Shown: positions 9,509-17,910 of the stretch, in pieces
How the letters are laid out: each line of letters begins with the position of its first letter
Position numbering within the stretch: position 1 is the stretch's first letter
From: Sphingorhabdus sp. Alg239-R122
Lineage (GTDB): Bacteria; Pseudomonadota; Alphaproteobacteria; Sphingomonadales; Sphingomonadaceae
Direction: 5' to 3'
NCBI RefSeq assembly: GCF_900537065.1
Contig: NZ_UNRC01000007.1
Location: 91,768-155,767, forward strand
Length of the DNA: 64,000 nucleotides
Notes under the pieces: model-generated
Seen by the model: the letters and a program-made list of their open reading frames with translations, nothing else
What the model was told of the DNA's origin: nothing
Databases searched by the model: none
Made by a program: the position numbers and the translations under genes

Positions 9509-10309
9509 ATGGATGTCCAAAGACTCTTTTCTCTCGACGGGCGCGTGGCGCTTGTTACTGGCGGTTCACGCGGTATCGGCAAGATGATTGCCGAAGGCTA
9601 TATCAAGTCGGGAGCCAAGGTATATATCACGGCGCGTAAAGCCGATGTGTGTGACGCGACCGCAGAGGAACTGGGCGAAAACTGTGTTTCCATTCCCGGT
9701 GATATCAGCAGTATCGAAGGTTGCGAAATGCTGGCCGCGGAGCTTGCAAAACGCGAGGATAAGCTCGATATCCTGCTTAATAATGCGGGGGCAGCCTGGG
9801 GCGCGGAATTTAGTGACTTTCCTGAAATCGGGTGGGACAAGGTCATGGACCTGAACGTTAAATCACCGTTTTTCCTGACTCAGAAACTGCACAGTCTGCT
9901 CAAAAATGCAGCGAGCGGCGAGCGGCCCGCAAAGGTTATCAATGTGGCTTCGATTGATGGCATGAAAATCAATCCCTGGGAAACCTATAGCTATCAGGCA
10001 TCAAAAGCGGCGCTGATCCACCTGACACGCCGGATGGCGGTACGCCTGCTACAGGACAATATTATCGTCAGCGGAATTGCGCCCGGCGCATTCCAGTCGG
10101 AAATGAACAAAGCCGCACGCGATTATGCCGATGTGGTGGCCAAGGCAATCCCTGCCAAACGCATCGGGACGCCTGAAGATATGGCTGCAGTCGGCATTTA
10201 TCTGGCCAGCCGGGCAGGGGACTATGTTGTGGGAACAACCATTCCTGTCGATGGCGGCGTTGTAAACGCGTTCGCACCGATGGGCGGAACAGACGCCGAG
10301 GGGCATTAG
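9509..10309 (+). CDS. Short-chain dehydrogenase/reductase (SDR)
   Basis: Classical SDR of 266 residues with TGGSRGIG near residue 17, NNAGAAWG in the middle and the YQASK catalytic motif; the C-terminus (GTTIPVDGG) is typical. An AAGGA site precedes the ATG at 9509. Closely related proteins are commonly called 3-oxoacyl-ACP reductase or gluconate-type SDRs, but the family assignment does not fix the substrate. It is third in a plus-strand group after two acyl-CoA dehydrogenases, so a hydroxyacyl-CoA or alcohol intermediate is likely (inference). It converges with gmk. Confidence 0.9.
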   Translation: MDVQRLFSLDGRVALVTGGSRGIGKMIAEGYIKSGAKVYITARKADVCDATAEELGENCVSIPGDISSIEGCEMLAAELAKREDKLDILLNNAGAAWGAEFSDFPEIGWDKVMDLNVKSPFFLTQKLHSLLKNAASGERPAKVINVASIDGMKINPWETYSYQASKAALIHLTRRMAVRLLQDNIIVSGIAPGAFQSEMNKAARDYADVVAKAIPAKRIGTPEDMAAVGIYLASRAGDYVVGTTIPVDGGVVNAFAPMGGTDAEGH

Positions 10310-10318
10310 GCGGTTATT

Positions 10319-10338
10319 CCTCTCCCATATGGGAGAGG
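10319..10338. terminator. Perfect 20-base palindrome between convergent genes
   Basis: CCTCTCCCATATGGGAGAGG is a loopless perfect palindrome in the 37-base gap between the convergent SDR and gmk genes. On the plus strand it is followed by GCTATCTTTC. It is a plausible bidirectional terminator, although neither side has a clean T-run. Confidence 0.5.
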
Positions 10339-10346
10339 GCTATCTT

Positions 10347-11006
10347 TCAAGTCATCAGGTCGCGGACAAAGTCGACAAGCCCCGTCTGGCGCGAACGGCG
10401 GACGCGTTCGGCGTGCAATATCTCCCGCACCCGGTTGAAACAGCGATCGACATCATCGTTGATAACAACATAGTCATATCCATCCCAGTGGCTGATTTCC
10501 GCCTTTGACCGGGCCATTCGCGCTTCGATCACTTCTTCGCTGTCAGTCGCACGCTTCCTGAGCCGCGCGTCAAGCTCTTCCATAGAGGGCGGTAAGATAA
10601 AGACACGCACCACATCGGTTTCATTGCGCTGATAAAGCTGCTGTGTGCCCTGCCAGTCAATATCGAACAGATAGTCTTCGCCTTCTTTCAGGCCCGCGCG
10701 CACCTGCGCCTTGGGTGTGCCATAATAATTGTCGAAAACGACAGCCCATTCCATAAAGGCATCATCTTCTATCATCTGTCTGAATGTAGCTTCATCGGTG
10801 AAATGATAATGTTTGCCATCCACTTCACCGCGACGCGGCGCACGTGTAGTATAAGATACGGACAGCTTCATTTCAGGGTCTGATTTCAGCAACATCTGCG
10901 CAATGGTCGATTTGCCCGCGCCAGATGGAGAGGAGAGCACAAACAACAGTCCGCGCCGTTTAAGCTTGTTCGGGTTGGTCAGTGAAACATTATGCGGTGT
11001 GTCCAT
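10347..11006 (-). CDS. gmk: Guanylate kinase
   Basis: Converts GMP to GDP with ATP in the cytoplasm. The P-loop SSPSGAGKST lies near the N-terminus, followed by the GMP-binding stretch SYTTRAPRRGEVDGKHYHF and the lid segment with RLRKR; the length of 219 residues is usual. The ATG at 11006 is chosen over a TTG at 11021, which has GGGAAG about nine bases upstream and is a real alternative. It is divergent from the DUF2585 gene, sharing a gap of only about 56 bases. Confidence 0.95.
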   Translation of the reverse strand: MDTPHNVSLTNPNKLKRRGLLFVLSSPSGAGKSTIAQMLLKSDPEMKLSVSYTTRAPRRGEVDGKHYHFTDEATFRQMIEDDAFMEWAVVFDNYYGTPKAQVRAGLKEGEDYLFDIDWQGTQQLYQRNETDVVRVFILPPSMEELDARLRKRATDSEEVIEARMARSKAEISHWDGYDYVVINDDVDRCFNRVREILHAERVRRSRQTGLVDFVRDLMT

Positions 11007-11062
11007 ATCCGCTCTTGCCAACTTAAGCCGCTTCCCGTCAAGTGGGTGCAGGGAGAAAAACG

Positions 11063-11623
11063 GTGACGATGGACAAAAAATGGATATGGGCCGCGCTGGC
11101 TATATTGGTGACGACATTTTGTGTCCTGCTGGCCATGGACCGGCCATTGATCAGTGCGAGCGGTTATATCTATTTATGGCATGGCGTGGTGCAGTCGAGC
11201 GAGAATAGCCAGCATATCGCCGACTGGTATACGCCCAGCCACATTGTCCACGGCTTTATCTTCTATGGCCTCGGTTATCTGCTGCTGCGCAAATATCCCA
11301 AGGGATTGTGGTTATGTGCGGCGCTGCTGCTCGAATGCGGGTGGGAAATTGCCGAAAATACACCTGCCGTGATTGACCGTTACCGCTCGGTCACCATGGC
11401 CTTTGGTTATAGCGGGGATTCGATCCTGAATTCCATTTGCGATGCGTTGTGGATGGTGGCGGGTTTTCTCTTTGCCAGCCGTGTGCCTGTACTGCTTACA
11501 GCAGGGATTGCAGTTATTTTCGAGCTGTTCACACTTTATATGATCCGCGATAACCTGACGCTCAACGTGCTGATGCTGCTCTGGCCGATAGATGCTATCA
11601 AGGAATGGCAGGGGGCTATCTAG
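11063..11623 (+). CDS. DUF2585 / UPF0314 family membrane protein
   Basis: Small inner-membrane protein of about 186 residues with roughly five hydrophobic segments (an N-terminal one, HGFIFYGLGYLLL, LWLCAALLLECGWEIAENT, and two near the C-terminus). The stretch SQHIADWYTPSHIVHG and the ECGWEIAENTP motif identify the alphaproteobacterial DUF2585/UPF0314 family, whose function is unknown. The start is uncertain: GTG 11063 has GGGAGA six bases upstream, while ATG 11069 and GTG 11042 are also possible. Its end overlaps the convergent gene by four bases. Confidence 0.85.
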   Translation: MTMDKKWIWAALAILVTTFCVLLAMDRPLISASGYIYLWHGVVQSSENSQHIADWYTPSHIVHGFIFYGLGYLLLRKYPKGLWLCAALLLECGWEIAENTPAVIDRYRSVTMAFGYSGDSILNSICDALWMVAGFLFASRVPVLLTAGIAVIFELFTLYMIRDNLTLNVLMLLWPIDAIKEWQGAI

Positions 11624-11982
11624 CCTTCACGGGGTTTTGATGTATCGTCGGCTATATCAGGGCCTAACTGCTTCGCATCTGCATCTGCTTTTTTCGCGGC
11701 CCCGCGATCGTAAAGCGCCTTGGCAATCAGTCCGCCGCTGACCAGCAATGCGCCGGGTACAGACCGCGTCGCAAGCCGCAATGCAGCAATCCCTATTAGC
11801 GATGCGCCAAGGTTATTGTTTGCTCCGTCCTTGCCTTTCCTGACACCGGTCATTTTGTTGATGGCAGGCACAATAATCGCTGTTTTAGCGATGTTATTTG
11901 CGGCGTGAAAGACAGTATCAGCCAGATTGACCTTCCCTTTCTCATCCGTTTTTACCACTATGCTTTTTTTCGTTTTTACCAT
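11620..11982 (-). CDS. Hypothetical protein with glycine/alanine-rich hydrophobic segments
   Basis: Protein of 120 residues that I do not recognise. It has a lysine-rich N-terminus (MVKTKKSIVVKTDEKGK), a middle part with two moderately hydrophobic Ala/Gly/Leu-rich stretches (residues about 55-95) and a charged tail rich in Lys and Asp. It could be a small membrane-associated protein. It lies one base after the fumC stop on the same strand, so it is probably co-transcribed with fumC, and it overlaps the convergent DUF2585 gene by four bases. Confidence 0.6.
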   Translation of the reverse strand: MVKTKKSIVVKTDEKGKVNLADTVFHAANNIAKTAIIVPAINKMTGVRKGKDGANNNLGASLIGIAALRLATRSVPGALLVSGGLIAKALYDRGAAKKADADAKQLGPDIADDTSKPREG

Positions 11983-11983
11983 T

Positions 11984-13396
11984 TTATCCTGCCAAACCTG
12001 TCATGTCCTTTGGCTTTATATGGGTATCAAAAGTAGCCTCATCAACCAGATCCAGCGCAATTCCAGCCTGTTTTAGCGTGAGGCCGTTTTCATGTGCATA
12101 TTTGGCGATTTTGGCGGCATTGTCATAACCGATTACCGGAGCCAGTGCGGTAACGAGCATTAATGATCGTTCCACCAGTTCGGTAATGCGGCCCGTGTTC
12201 GGTTCCAGACCAACGACGCAGCGTCTGGCGAAACTGTCCATGCCGGTCGCCAGCAGGTCAATTGAACGCAGCACATTTGCGCCGATCAGGGGCTTGAATA
12301 CGTTGAGTTCCAGATGCCCCTGCATGCCGCCCACGGTTACCGCCTGGTGATTGCCGATCACCTGCGCCGCCACCATGGTGAGCATTTCGCATTGCGTGGG
12401 ATTGACCTTGCCAGGCATGATCGAACTGCCCGGTTCATTGGCAGGCAGGGTGATCTCACCCAAACCGGAACGCGGGCCGGAACCCAGCAGGCGGGTATCA
12501 TTCGCGATTTTGGTGAGAGCGACCGCGAGGGTATTCAGATGCCCCGAAAAATCAACCAGCGCGTCATGGCTCGACAATGCTTCAAACTTATTTGGTGCGG
12601 TTTCAAAGTCGAGCCCCGTTGCTGTGCTGATTTCCTTGGCGATATCTGTTCCAAAGTCTGGCGGTGCATTCAGACCGGTGCCGACAGCGGTGCCACCCTG
12701 TGCGAGAAGGTGCACTTCTGTGAGATTGACCGTCAGGCGCACATCGCTTTGTGCAAGCATCTGAACGTAAGCGGAAAATTCCTGTCCGAGAGTCAACGGA
12801 GTCGCATCCTGCAGGTGCGTCCGCCCGATTTTGACGATATCCTTCCATTCTTCCGCTTTGCCGTCCAGCTCGGCAAGCAGTCTGTCAAGTGCGGGCCTGA
12901 GCTGCCGTTCGGCTGCGAGTGCCACTGCCACATGTATTGCGGTTGGAAAGCTATCATTACTGCTTTGCCCCTTGTTGACATGATCATTGGGGTGTACCGG
13001 CGATTTGCCGCCGCGCTGGCCAGTCAGTGCTTCATTGGCGATGCCTGCTATCACCTCGTTCATATTCATGTTGGACTGAGTACCACTGCCTGTCTGCCAG
13101 ATGGTAAGCGGGAATTGGCCATCATGCTGCCCTGCAATGATTGCGTCTGCCGCGTCGATAATGGCATCCGCAATGTTCGCGTTCAGCTCGCCTGATTTCC
13201 TGTGCACCAGCGCCGCCGCGCGCTTTACATGCGCCAGACCATGGATAATCCCGATGGGCATGCGTTCATGCGCGGCAAAGGGGAAATTGGCGATGCTGCG
13301 CTGTGTCTGTGCGCCCCAATAGGCTGTCTCCGGAACTTCTATCGGCCCAATGCTGTCAGTTTCGGTTCTGGTCTTTTCCGAATGTGTTTCAGTCAT
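11984..13396 (-). CDS. fumC: Fumarate hydratase class II
   Basis: Iron-independent fumarase of the TCA cycle (fumarate + water to L-malate), a cytoplasmic homotetramer. The 470-residue length is normal for class II. The fumarase/aspartase signature [15 protein letters not shown] is intact, as are [14 protein letters not shown] and the active-site HNDHVN-type stretch ([14 protein letters not shown]). ATG 13396 is preferred to the TTG two codons upstream. The 210-base gap before it holds its promoter and a small inverted repeat (GACCT-GAA-AGGTC). A 293-codon open frame antisense to this gene is a shadow. Confidence 0.96.
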   Translation of the reverse strand: MTETHSEKTRTETDSIGPIEVPETAYWGAQTQRSIANFPFAAHERMPIGIIHGLAHVKRAAALVHRKSGELNANIADAIIDAADAIIAGQHDGQFPLTIWQTGSGTQSNMNMNEVIAGIANEALTGQRGGKSPVHPNDHVNKGQSSNDSFPTAIHVAVALAAERQLRPALDRLLAELDGKAEEWKDIVKIGRTHLQDATPLTLGQEFSAYVQMLAQSDVRLTVNLTEVHLLAQGGTAVGTGLNAPPDFGTDIAKEISTATGLDFETAPNKFEALSSHDALVDFSGHLNTLAVALTKIANDTRLLGSGPRSGLGEITLPANEPGSSIMPGKVNPTQCEMLTMVAAQVIGNHQAVTVGGMQGHLELNVFKPLIGANVLRSIDLLATGMDSFARRCVVGLEPNTGRITELVERSLMLVTALAPVIGYDNAAKIAKYAHENGLTLKQAGIALDLVDEATFDTHIKPKDMTGLAG

Positions 13397-13606
13397 ACCC
13401 AAAGCCTATCCCAATTGTTAAAGACCTGAAAGGTCCCTCCTTACTGTATATCCCGGCATTACGGTAAGATCACATAAAACTGCACATAATGATACGCTAA
13501 TACAGCGGAGCATAAGTAGGAAAACAGTTTACGCAGGCGATCTAATGCAAAGGGCCATTGCGGGCCGCTCATTTGGGGACAACGTGTATGTGAGTTGGCG
13601 GAGGGG

Positions 13607-14098
13607 CTATTTCTTCTGCCCGAAATCGACTGTCACGACATTGGAGCCGTCTTCGCCATCAACGCCGTCGCTGGCGGGTTCGGGATGGTCGTTTTCTGCA
13701 TCTTCGTGTGGTGCGGGTTCGCCGGGGTCCCCTTCCACCTGAAACTGCAATCCGAAATCCACGGATGGATCGACAAATGCTGTAATCGCCGCATAGGGAA
13801 CGTGCAGGTTGGCGGGTATCTGGTTAAAACTAAGGCCGATGGAGAAGCTGTCGTCGCCCACAGTCAGGTCCCAGAACTTGTTTTGTATGACAATCGTCAT
13901 TTCATCGGGGAAACGTTCGCGCAGGTGATCGGGAATATCCACGCCCGACGCGGTGGTTTTGAAGGTGATGTAGAAATGATGCTCACCGGGCAGCCCGCCA
14001 CGCTCAATCTCACGAAGCACGCGGCCAACAACTGCGCGCAGGGCCTCTTGCACGATTTCATCATAGGGAATCAGGCTATCGGGCATGTCTTCGCTCAT
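13607..14098 (-). CDS. sspB: SspB-like ClpXP adaptor protein
   Basis: Alphaproteobacterial SspB: a cytoplasmic adaptor that delivers ssrA-tagged and other substrates to the ClpXP protease. The 163-residue protein starts with PDSLIPYDEIVQEALR, has the conserved core GEHHFYITFKTTASGVDIP and ends in an acidic, disordered tail followed by a short hydrophobic-basic tip (NVVTVDFGQKK), the usual ClpX-binding end. The ATG at 14098 is favoured by family length; an open frame extends to 14155. It is divergent from hisB across about 115 bases. Confidence 0.88.
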   Translation of the reverse strand: MSEDMPDSLIPYDEIVQEALRAVVGRVLREIERGGLPGEHHFYITFKTTASGVDIPDHLRERFPDEMTIVIQNKFWDLTVGDDSFSIGLSFNQIPANLHVPYAAITAFVDPSVDFGLQFQVEGDPGEPAPHEDAENDHPEPASDGVDGEDGSNVVTVDFGQKK

Positions 14099-14212
14099 AT
14101 GTGCATTGGTGGCTCTTAACGCCGCGCGGGTCAAGTGGCTGTTTTGTGCTTTCAAGATATATTATGCCGCAAATTTCTTGCAGGTGCACCGAATGGCTTT
14201 ATAGAAAACGGC

Positions 14213-14806
14213 ATGCGTACAGCCACACTCACCCGCACGACCCACGAAACCGATATTCATGTCGAAGTGAATCTTGATGGCGCGGGGCAATATGATGTTG
14301 CGACCGGCATCGGTTTTCTTGACCATATGATTGAGCAGTTTTCACGTCATTCGTTGATCGACCTCACAGTTCGTATTGATGGCGACCTGCATGTTGACCA
14401 GCATCACACCACAGAAGACAGCGCGCTTGCGATTGGACAGGCGATTAGTGAAGCACTAGGCGACAAGGCGGGTATTGTCCGGTATGGCAGTGCCTATTCT
14501 CCGATGGATGAAGCGCTGGCGCGGGTTACTGTTGATATCAGCGGGCGGCCCTATCTGGTGTGGAAAGCGGGCTTTTCACAGCCGCGGCTGGGTGAAATGG
14601 ATACCGAGTTGTTTGAACACTGGTTCCATTCGATATCGCAGGCGGCGGGGCTAACATTGCACTGCGAGCTGCTTTATGGACAGAATAACCACCATATTAT
14701 CGAGGGTATCTACAAAGGTTTCGCCCGGGCGATGCGGCAGGCGGTGGAAATTGATTCGCGTAAGGCGGGGGCAATTCCTTCAACAAAAGGCACATTAAGT
14801 GACTGA
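14213..14806 (+). CDS. hisB: Imidazoleglycerol-phosphate dehydratase
   Basis: Sixth step of histidine synthesis (IGP to imidazole acetol-phosphate), manganese-dependent. Monofunctional form of 197 residues from ATG 14213. Metal-binding motifs are present: [25 protein letters not shown], and the C-terminal [16 protein letters not shown] with [15 protein letters not shown] KGFARAMRQ. It is the first gene of the hisBHAFE operon, overlapping hisH by eight bases. The promoter must be in the 115-base gap shared with sspB. Confidence 0.96.
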   Translation: MRTATLTRTTHETDIHVEVNLDGAGQYDVATGIGFLDHMIEQFSRHSLIDLTVRIDGDLHVDQHHTTEDSALAIGQAISEALGDKAGIVRYGSAYSPMDEALARVTVDISGRPYLVWKAGFSQPRLGEMDTELFEHWFHSISQAAGLTLHCELLYGQNNHHIIEGIYKGFARAMRQAVEIDSRKAGAIPSTKGTLSD

Positions 14807-15419
14807 TAAGATTGCGCTAATAGATTATGGCGCAGGCAATCTCCATTCGGTGCATAATGCCCTGAAAGCAGCCGGTGCGACCGGTGTTTCGATAACCAGT
14901 GATCCGGATGCCATAGCGGGTGTGGACCGTATTGTTCTGCCCGGTGTGGGTGCGTTCGGGGCGTGCTGTGATGCATTGATGGCAATAGATGGCATGGTGG
15001 ACGCGCTGGAGCAGCGTGTGCGGCATGGCGGTGTACCTTTTCTGGGCATTTGTGTCGGTATGCAGCTGCTTGCGGATATCGGTGTCGAACATGGCACGCA
15101 TCATGGGCTGGGCTGGATCGGCGGCACAGTCGAGGCAATTGAGACAGTGTCGCCTGACATTAAAATCCCGCATATGGGCTGGAACGATGTACAGGTGCGC
15201 GGCGATGCGCCCCTGCTTGAAAATGGCGAAGCCTATTATCTGCACGGCTATCATTTTGATGTGACCGATAAAGCCGATATTGCGGCAACGACACGGCACG
15301 GCGAGACCCTTGTCGCGGCCGTGGCGCGGAATAACATACTCGGCGTGCAGTTCCATCCTGAAAAAAGCCAGCGCTATGGCCTGGAATTTCTCGCACGTTT
15401 TCTGGAGTGGCGCCCTTGA
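14799..15419 (+). CDS. hisH: Imidazole glycerol phosphate synthase, glutaminase subunit HisH
   Basis: Class I glutamine amidotransferase that feeds ammonia to HisF. The nucleophile cysteine is in [11 protein letters not shown] and the His-Glu pair in [10 protein letters not shown]; the length of 206 residues is usual. It starts with GTG at 14799 inside the end of hisB, an eight-base overlap that argues for translational coupling. hisA follows after 13 bases. Confidence 0.95.
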   Translation: MTDKIALIDYGAGNLHSVHNALKAAGATGVSITSDPDAIAGVDRIVLPGVGAFGACCDALMAIDGMVDALEQRVRHGGVPFLGICVGMQLLADIGVEHGTHHGLGWIGGTVEAIETVSPDIKIPHMGWNDVQVRGDAPLLENGEAYYLHGYHFDVTDKADIAATTRHGETLVAAVARNNILGVQFHPEKSQRYGLEFLARFLEWRP

Positions 15420-15432
15420 TAAGGAATTTGGC

Positions 15433-16158
15433 ATGATTGTTTTCCCCGCAATTGACCTGAAAGATGGGCAGGTGGTGCGCCTGGCCGAGGGTGATATGGA
15501 CCGCGCGACCGTCTATGGTGATGACCCGGCGGCACAGGCGGTGCTGTTTGCCGATGCGGGCGCTGCACACCTGCATGTCGTGGACCTGGATGGCGCTTTT
15601 GCGGGCAAGGCCGTGAACCGGCAGGCAGTCGAAGCGATTGTGGAGCGGTTTCCCGGCTATGTGCAGCTTGGTGGCGGTATTCGCAACGCTGAAGCGGTTG
15701 AGGGCTGGTTCAATCTGGGCGTGGCGCGCATTGTTATCGGCACGGCGGCGCTGAAAGACCCGGCATTTGTGAAAGACATGGCACGCGAATTTCCGGGCGG
15801 AATTGTGGTGGCGGTCGATGCGCGTGACGGGTTTGTTGCAACCGAAGGCTGGGCTGATGTGTCGGAGGTGCGGGTGGAGGACATGGCCCGCCGGTTTGAG
15901 GATGCGGGCGTCGCGGCATTGCTGTTCACTGACGTGGGCCGTGATGGTTTGCTCAAAGGCTGTAATATCGATGCGACGGTAGAATTGGCACGCGGCAGCT
16001 CTATCCCCGTGATCGCGAGCGGCGGGGTTAAGGGGTTGGACGATATCCATATGCTTTCCATGCATAAGGATGAAGGCATTGAAGGCGTGATAACGGGCCG
16101 TGCGATCTATGACGGGCGACTGGACCTGGCAACGGCGATTGCGATGGCGGACAGGTGA
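15433..16158 (+). CDS. hisA: ProFAR isomerase (phosphoribosylformimino-AICAR-phosphate isomerase)
   Basis: TIM-barrel isomerase of histidine synthesis, 241 residues. The N-terminal catalytic aspartate is in AIDLKDGQVVRL and the second in FTDVGRDGLLKG; phosphate-binding glycines are in GGGIRN and ASGGVKG. ATG 15433 follows AAGGA by seven bases; the open frame extends far upstream inside hisH but that part is not HisA-like. The stop at 16156-16158 is followed almost at once by the repeat element that separates it from hisF. Confidence 0.95.
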   Translation: MIVFPAIDLKDGQVVRLAEGDMDRATVYGDDPAAQAVLFADAGAAHLHVVDLDGAFAGKAVNRQAVEAIVERFPGYVQLGGGIRNAEAVEGWFNLGVARIVIGTAALKDPAFVKDMAREFPGGIVVAVDARDGFVATEGWADVSEVRVEDMARRFEDAGVAALLFTDVGRDGLLKGCNIDATVELARGSSIPVIASGGVKGLDDIHMLSMHKDEGIEGVITGRAIYDGRLDLATAIAMADR

Positions 16159-16160
16159 TG

Positions 16161-16361
16161 TTTTTTAGTTCATTCTCGCTAGCAAGTCGGCACCGGCCAG
16201 ATTGCTTTTTTCCTCGCGGCTATTTTTCGCTGTGCGAAAAGCCTGCGGGAACGCGGTACCAGCCCTCTCCCCCGCCCAACCTCCCGATATATTATACCTT
16301 GTCGGGAGGTTGGGCGGGGGAGAGGGCTGGTACCGCATGCGAGCGAGAACGAGCCAAAAAA
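16161..16361. repeat. MITE-like structured element with 24-bp terminal inverted repeats
   Basis: The 201 bases between hisA and hisF are bounded by imperfect inverted repeats, left 16161-16184 (six T, then AGTTCATTCTCGCTAGCA) and right 16338-16361 (TGCGAGCGAGAACGAGCC then six A), matching at 20 of 24 positions. Inside are a 7-bp hairpin (16224-16240) and a perfect 35-bp hairpin (16253-16336). No gene is encoded. The right end includes the A of the hisF ATG. No clear target-site duplication is visible. The same terminal repeats enclose the 73-base element at 23361, and the internal hairpins recur at 30622. Confidence 0.75.
16253..16336. repeat. Long perfect hairpin, copy 1 (35-bp stem)
   Basis: Left arm 16253-16287 and right arm 16302-16336 are exact reverse complements over 35 bases, with a 14-base AT-rich loop. 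The arm starts GCGGTACCAGCCCTCTCCC. A 7-bp hairpin (TTTTCGC-TGT-GCGAAAA, 16224-16240) lies 12 bases before it. There is no T-run on either side, so this is not a standard intrinsic terminator. Copy 2 is at 30651. Confidence 0.9.
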
Positions 16362-17122
16362 TGACTCTCCGCATTCGTGTCATTCCCTGTCTGGACGTTG
16401 CAAATGGCCGCGTGGTCAAGGGTGTCAATTTCGTCGACCTGAAAGATGCAGGTGACCCCGTGGAGCAGGCACAGGCCTATGATGCGGCGGGTGCGGACGA
16501 GCTGTGCTTCCTGGATATCACCGCCAGTCATGAAGCACGCGGGACAATACTCGATGTCGTGAAACGCACGGCCGAAGTCTGTTTTATGCCGCTCACCGTG
16601 GGTGGCGGCGTCTCTTCTGTTGAACATGCCCGCGCATTGCTTCTGGCAGGCGCGGATAAGGTTGCGATCAACAGCGCGGCGGTGGCTCGGCCCGAACTGG
16701 TGGGCGAGATTGCCCGAAAGTTCGGGGCACAATGCGTGGTGGCGTCAATTGATGCACGCAGCGACGGGCAGGGCGGCTGGGAGATATTCACCCATGGTGG
16801 CCGCACATCCACCGGTATTGATGCAGTGGAACATGCATTGCGGTTGGCAGAGCTGGGTGCGGGTGAGTTATTGGTGACATCAATGGACCGTGACGGCACA
16901 CGCGACGGCTATGACCTTGACCTGATCCGCACCATTGTGGGCAAGGTATCCGTGCCGGTGGTCGCCAGCGGCGGCGTCGGCAATTTACAGCATTTGGTGG
17001 ATGGCGTGAAACAAGGCCATGCCAGCGCGGTGCTGGCCGCATCGATATTCCACTTTGGTGAGCATAGTATTTCCGATGCCCATAAGGCATTGCGTAATGC
17101 GGGACTGCCGGTGCGTCGGTAA
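16361..17122 (+). CDS. hisF: Imidazole glycerol phosphate synthase, cyclase subunit HisF
   Basis: Cyclase partner of HisH; makes IGP and AICAR, linking histidine and purine synthesis. The protein has 253 residues, with catalytic aspartates in [14 protein letters not shown] (Asp11 region) and [13 protein letters not shown] (Asp130 region). The ATG at 16361 is fixed by family length; the frame is open further upstream through the hairpin, but that part is not HisF. Unusually, its start codon abuts the right terminal repeat of the inserted element, so the purine-rich GAGAACGAG of that repeat is the only candidate ribosome-binding site. Confidence 0.95.
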   Translation: MTLRIRVIPCLDVANGRVVKGVNFVDLKDAGDPVEQAQAYDAAGADELCFLDITASHEARGTILDVVKRTAEVCFMPLTVGGGVSSVEHARALLLAGADKVAINSAAVARPELVGEIARKFGAQCVVASIDARSDGQGGWEIFTHGGRTSTGIDAVEHALRLAELGAGELLVTSMDRDGTRDGYDLDLIRTIVGKVSVPVVASGGVGNLQHLVDGVKQGHASAVLAASIFHFGEHSISDAHKALRNAGLPVRR

Positions 17123-17183
17123 TCTGCTGGCGCGGCAGCTTTGCCCTTGACCAATACTGCTGTGACAGCGCAAACAGATAGAT

Positions 17184-17501
17184 ATGAAAGACATTATCGA
17201 ACATCTGGAAACTATCATCTTTGACCGGCGGCAGGCGGATCCTGGCAAGAGCTATGTTGCGAAACTGACGCATCAGGGGCGCGGCAAAATGGCGCAGAAA
17301 CTGGGTGAGGAAGCGACCGAAGCAGTGATTGCGGCTGTGACCGATGAGCATGAGGAAATGATTGGCGAGTCCGCTGATCTGGTATTCCACCTGCTCGTGA
17401 CGCTCGCCGATATGGGGCTCAGCTGGAATGATGTGCTGACCGAACTGGCGCGGCGCGAAGGCATTTCGGGAATTGATGAAAAAGCGGCACGGACGCATTA
17501 A
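17184..17501 (+). CDS. hisE: Phosphoribosyl-ATP pyrophosphatase
   Basis: Second step of histidine synthesis (PR-ATP to PR-AMP). Monofunctional HisE of 105 residues; the MazG-like metal-binding helices are seen as KLGEEATEAVIAA and ESADLVFHLLVTLAD. It lies 61 bases after hisF and completes the visible his operon; hisG, hisD, hisC and hisI are not in this window. The HIT gene follows after 14 bases. Confidence 0.95.
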   Translation: MKDIIEHLETIIFDRRQADPGKSYVAKLTHQGRGKMAQKLGEEATEAVIAAVTDEHEEMIGESADLVFHLLVTLADMGLSWNDVLTELARREGISGIDEKAARTH

Positions 17502-17515
17502 GCCGGGAGATTTGA

Positions 17516-17896
17516 ATGATGAGCGTTGATCCCAAAGCACCTTATGACAATCAGAATATTTTCGCCAAAATCCTGCGCGGTGAAATTCCGTGCAACAAGA
17601 TGCATGAGGATGATCATGTGCTGGCATTCGAAGATATCAACCCGCAAGCCCCGAATCATGTGCTGGTGATACCCAAGGGCGCCTATGTCAGCTGGGACGA
17701 TTTCAGCGCGAAAGCCGATGATGCCGAGATAGCCGGGTTTATACGCGGTGTTGGCCATGTCGCGCGGATTCTGGGGCTGGTGGAGCCGGGTTACCGCCTG
17801 CTTGCCAATGTGGGCCATCACGGTCACCAGGAAGTGCCGCATTTGCACGTCCACCTGTTTGGCGGCCAGCCATTGGGACCAATGTTGGCACGGTAA
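17516..17896 (+). CDS. HIT-family (histidine triad) nucleotide hydrolase
   Basis: Small cytoplasmic HINT-type protein of 126 residues. The histidine triad is HLHVHLF near the C-terminus, with the upstream NHVLVIPK and the N-terminal IFAKILRGEIPC typical of HINT proteins, which hydrolyse AMP-lysine and other phosphoramidates. A GGGAGA site precedes the double ATG (17516 or 17519). Its position directly after hisE is conserved in many alphaproteobacteria as far as I recall, but there is no evidence of a histidine-specific role. Confidence 0.93.
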   Translation: MMSVDPKAPYDNQNIFAKILRGEIPCNKMHEDDHVLAFEDINPQAPNHVLVIPKGAYVSWDDFSAKADDAEIAGFIRGVGHVARILGLVEPGYRLLANVGHHGHQEVPHLHVHLFGGQPLGPMLAR

Positions 17897-17910
17897 GGGA
17901 GAGCAAATAT

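Noticed and set aside
12314..13195. A 293-codon open frame antisense to fumC
   Set aside because: fumC has complete catalytic motifs; the antisense frame has no ribosome-binding site and its residues are a mirror of the GC-rich codons.
15160..16065. A 301-codon open frame antisense to hisH-hisA
   Set aside because: It crosses two essential biosynthetic genes on the other strand and has no recognisable motif.
16253..16336. The 35-bp hairpin as an intrinsic transcription terminator
   Set aside because: No T-run follows on either strand, and termination here would silence hisF and hisE inside the operon.
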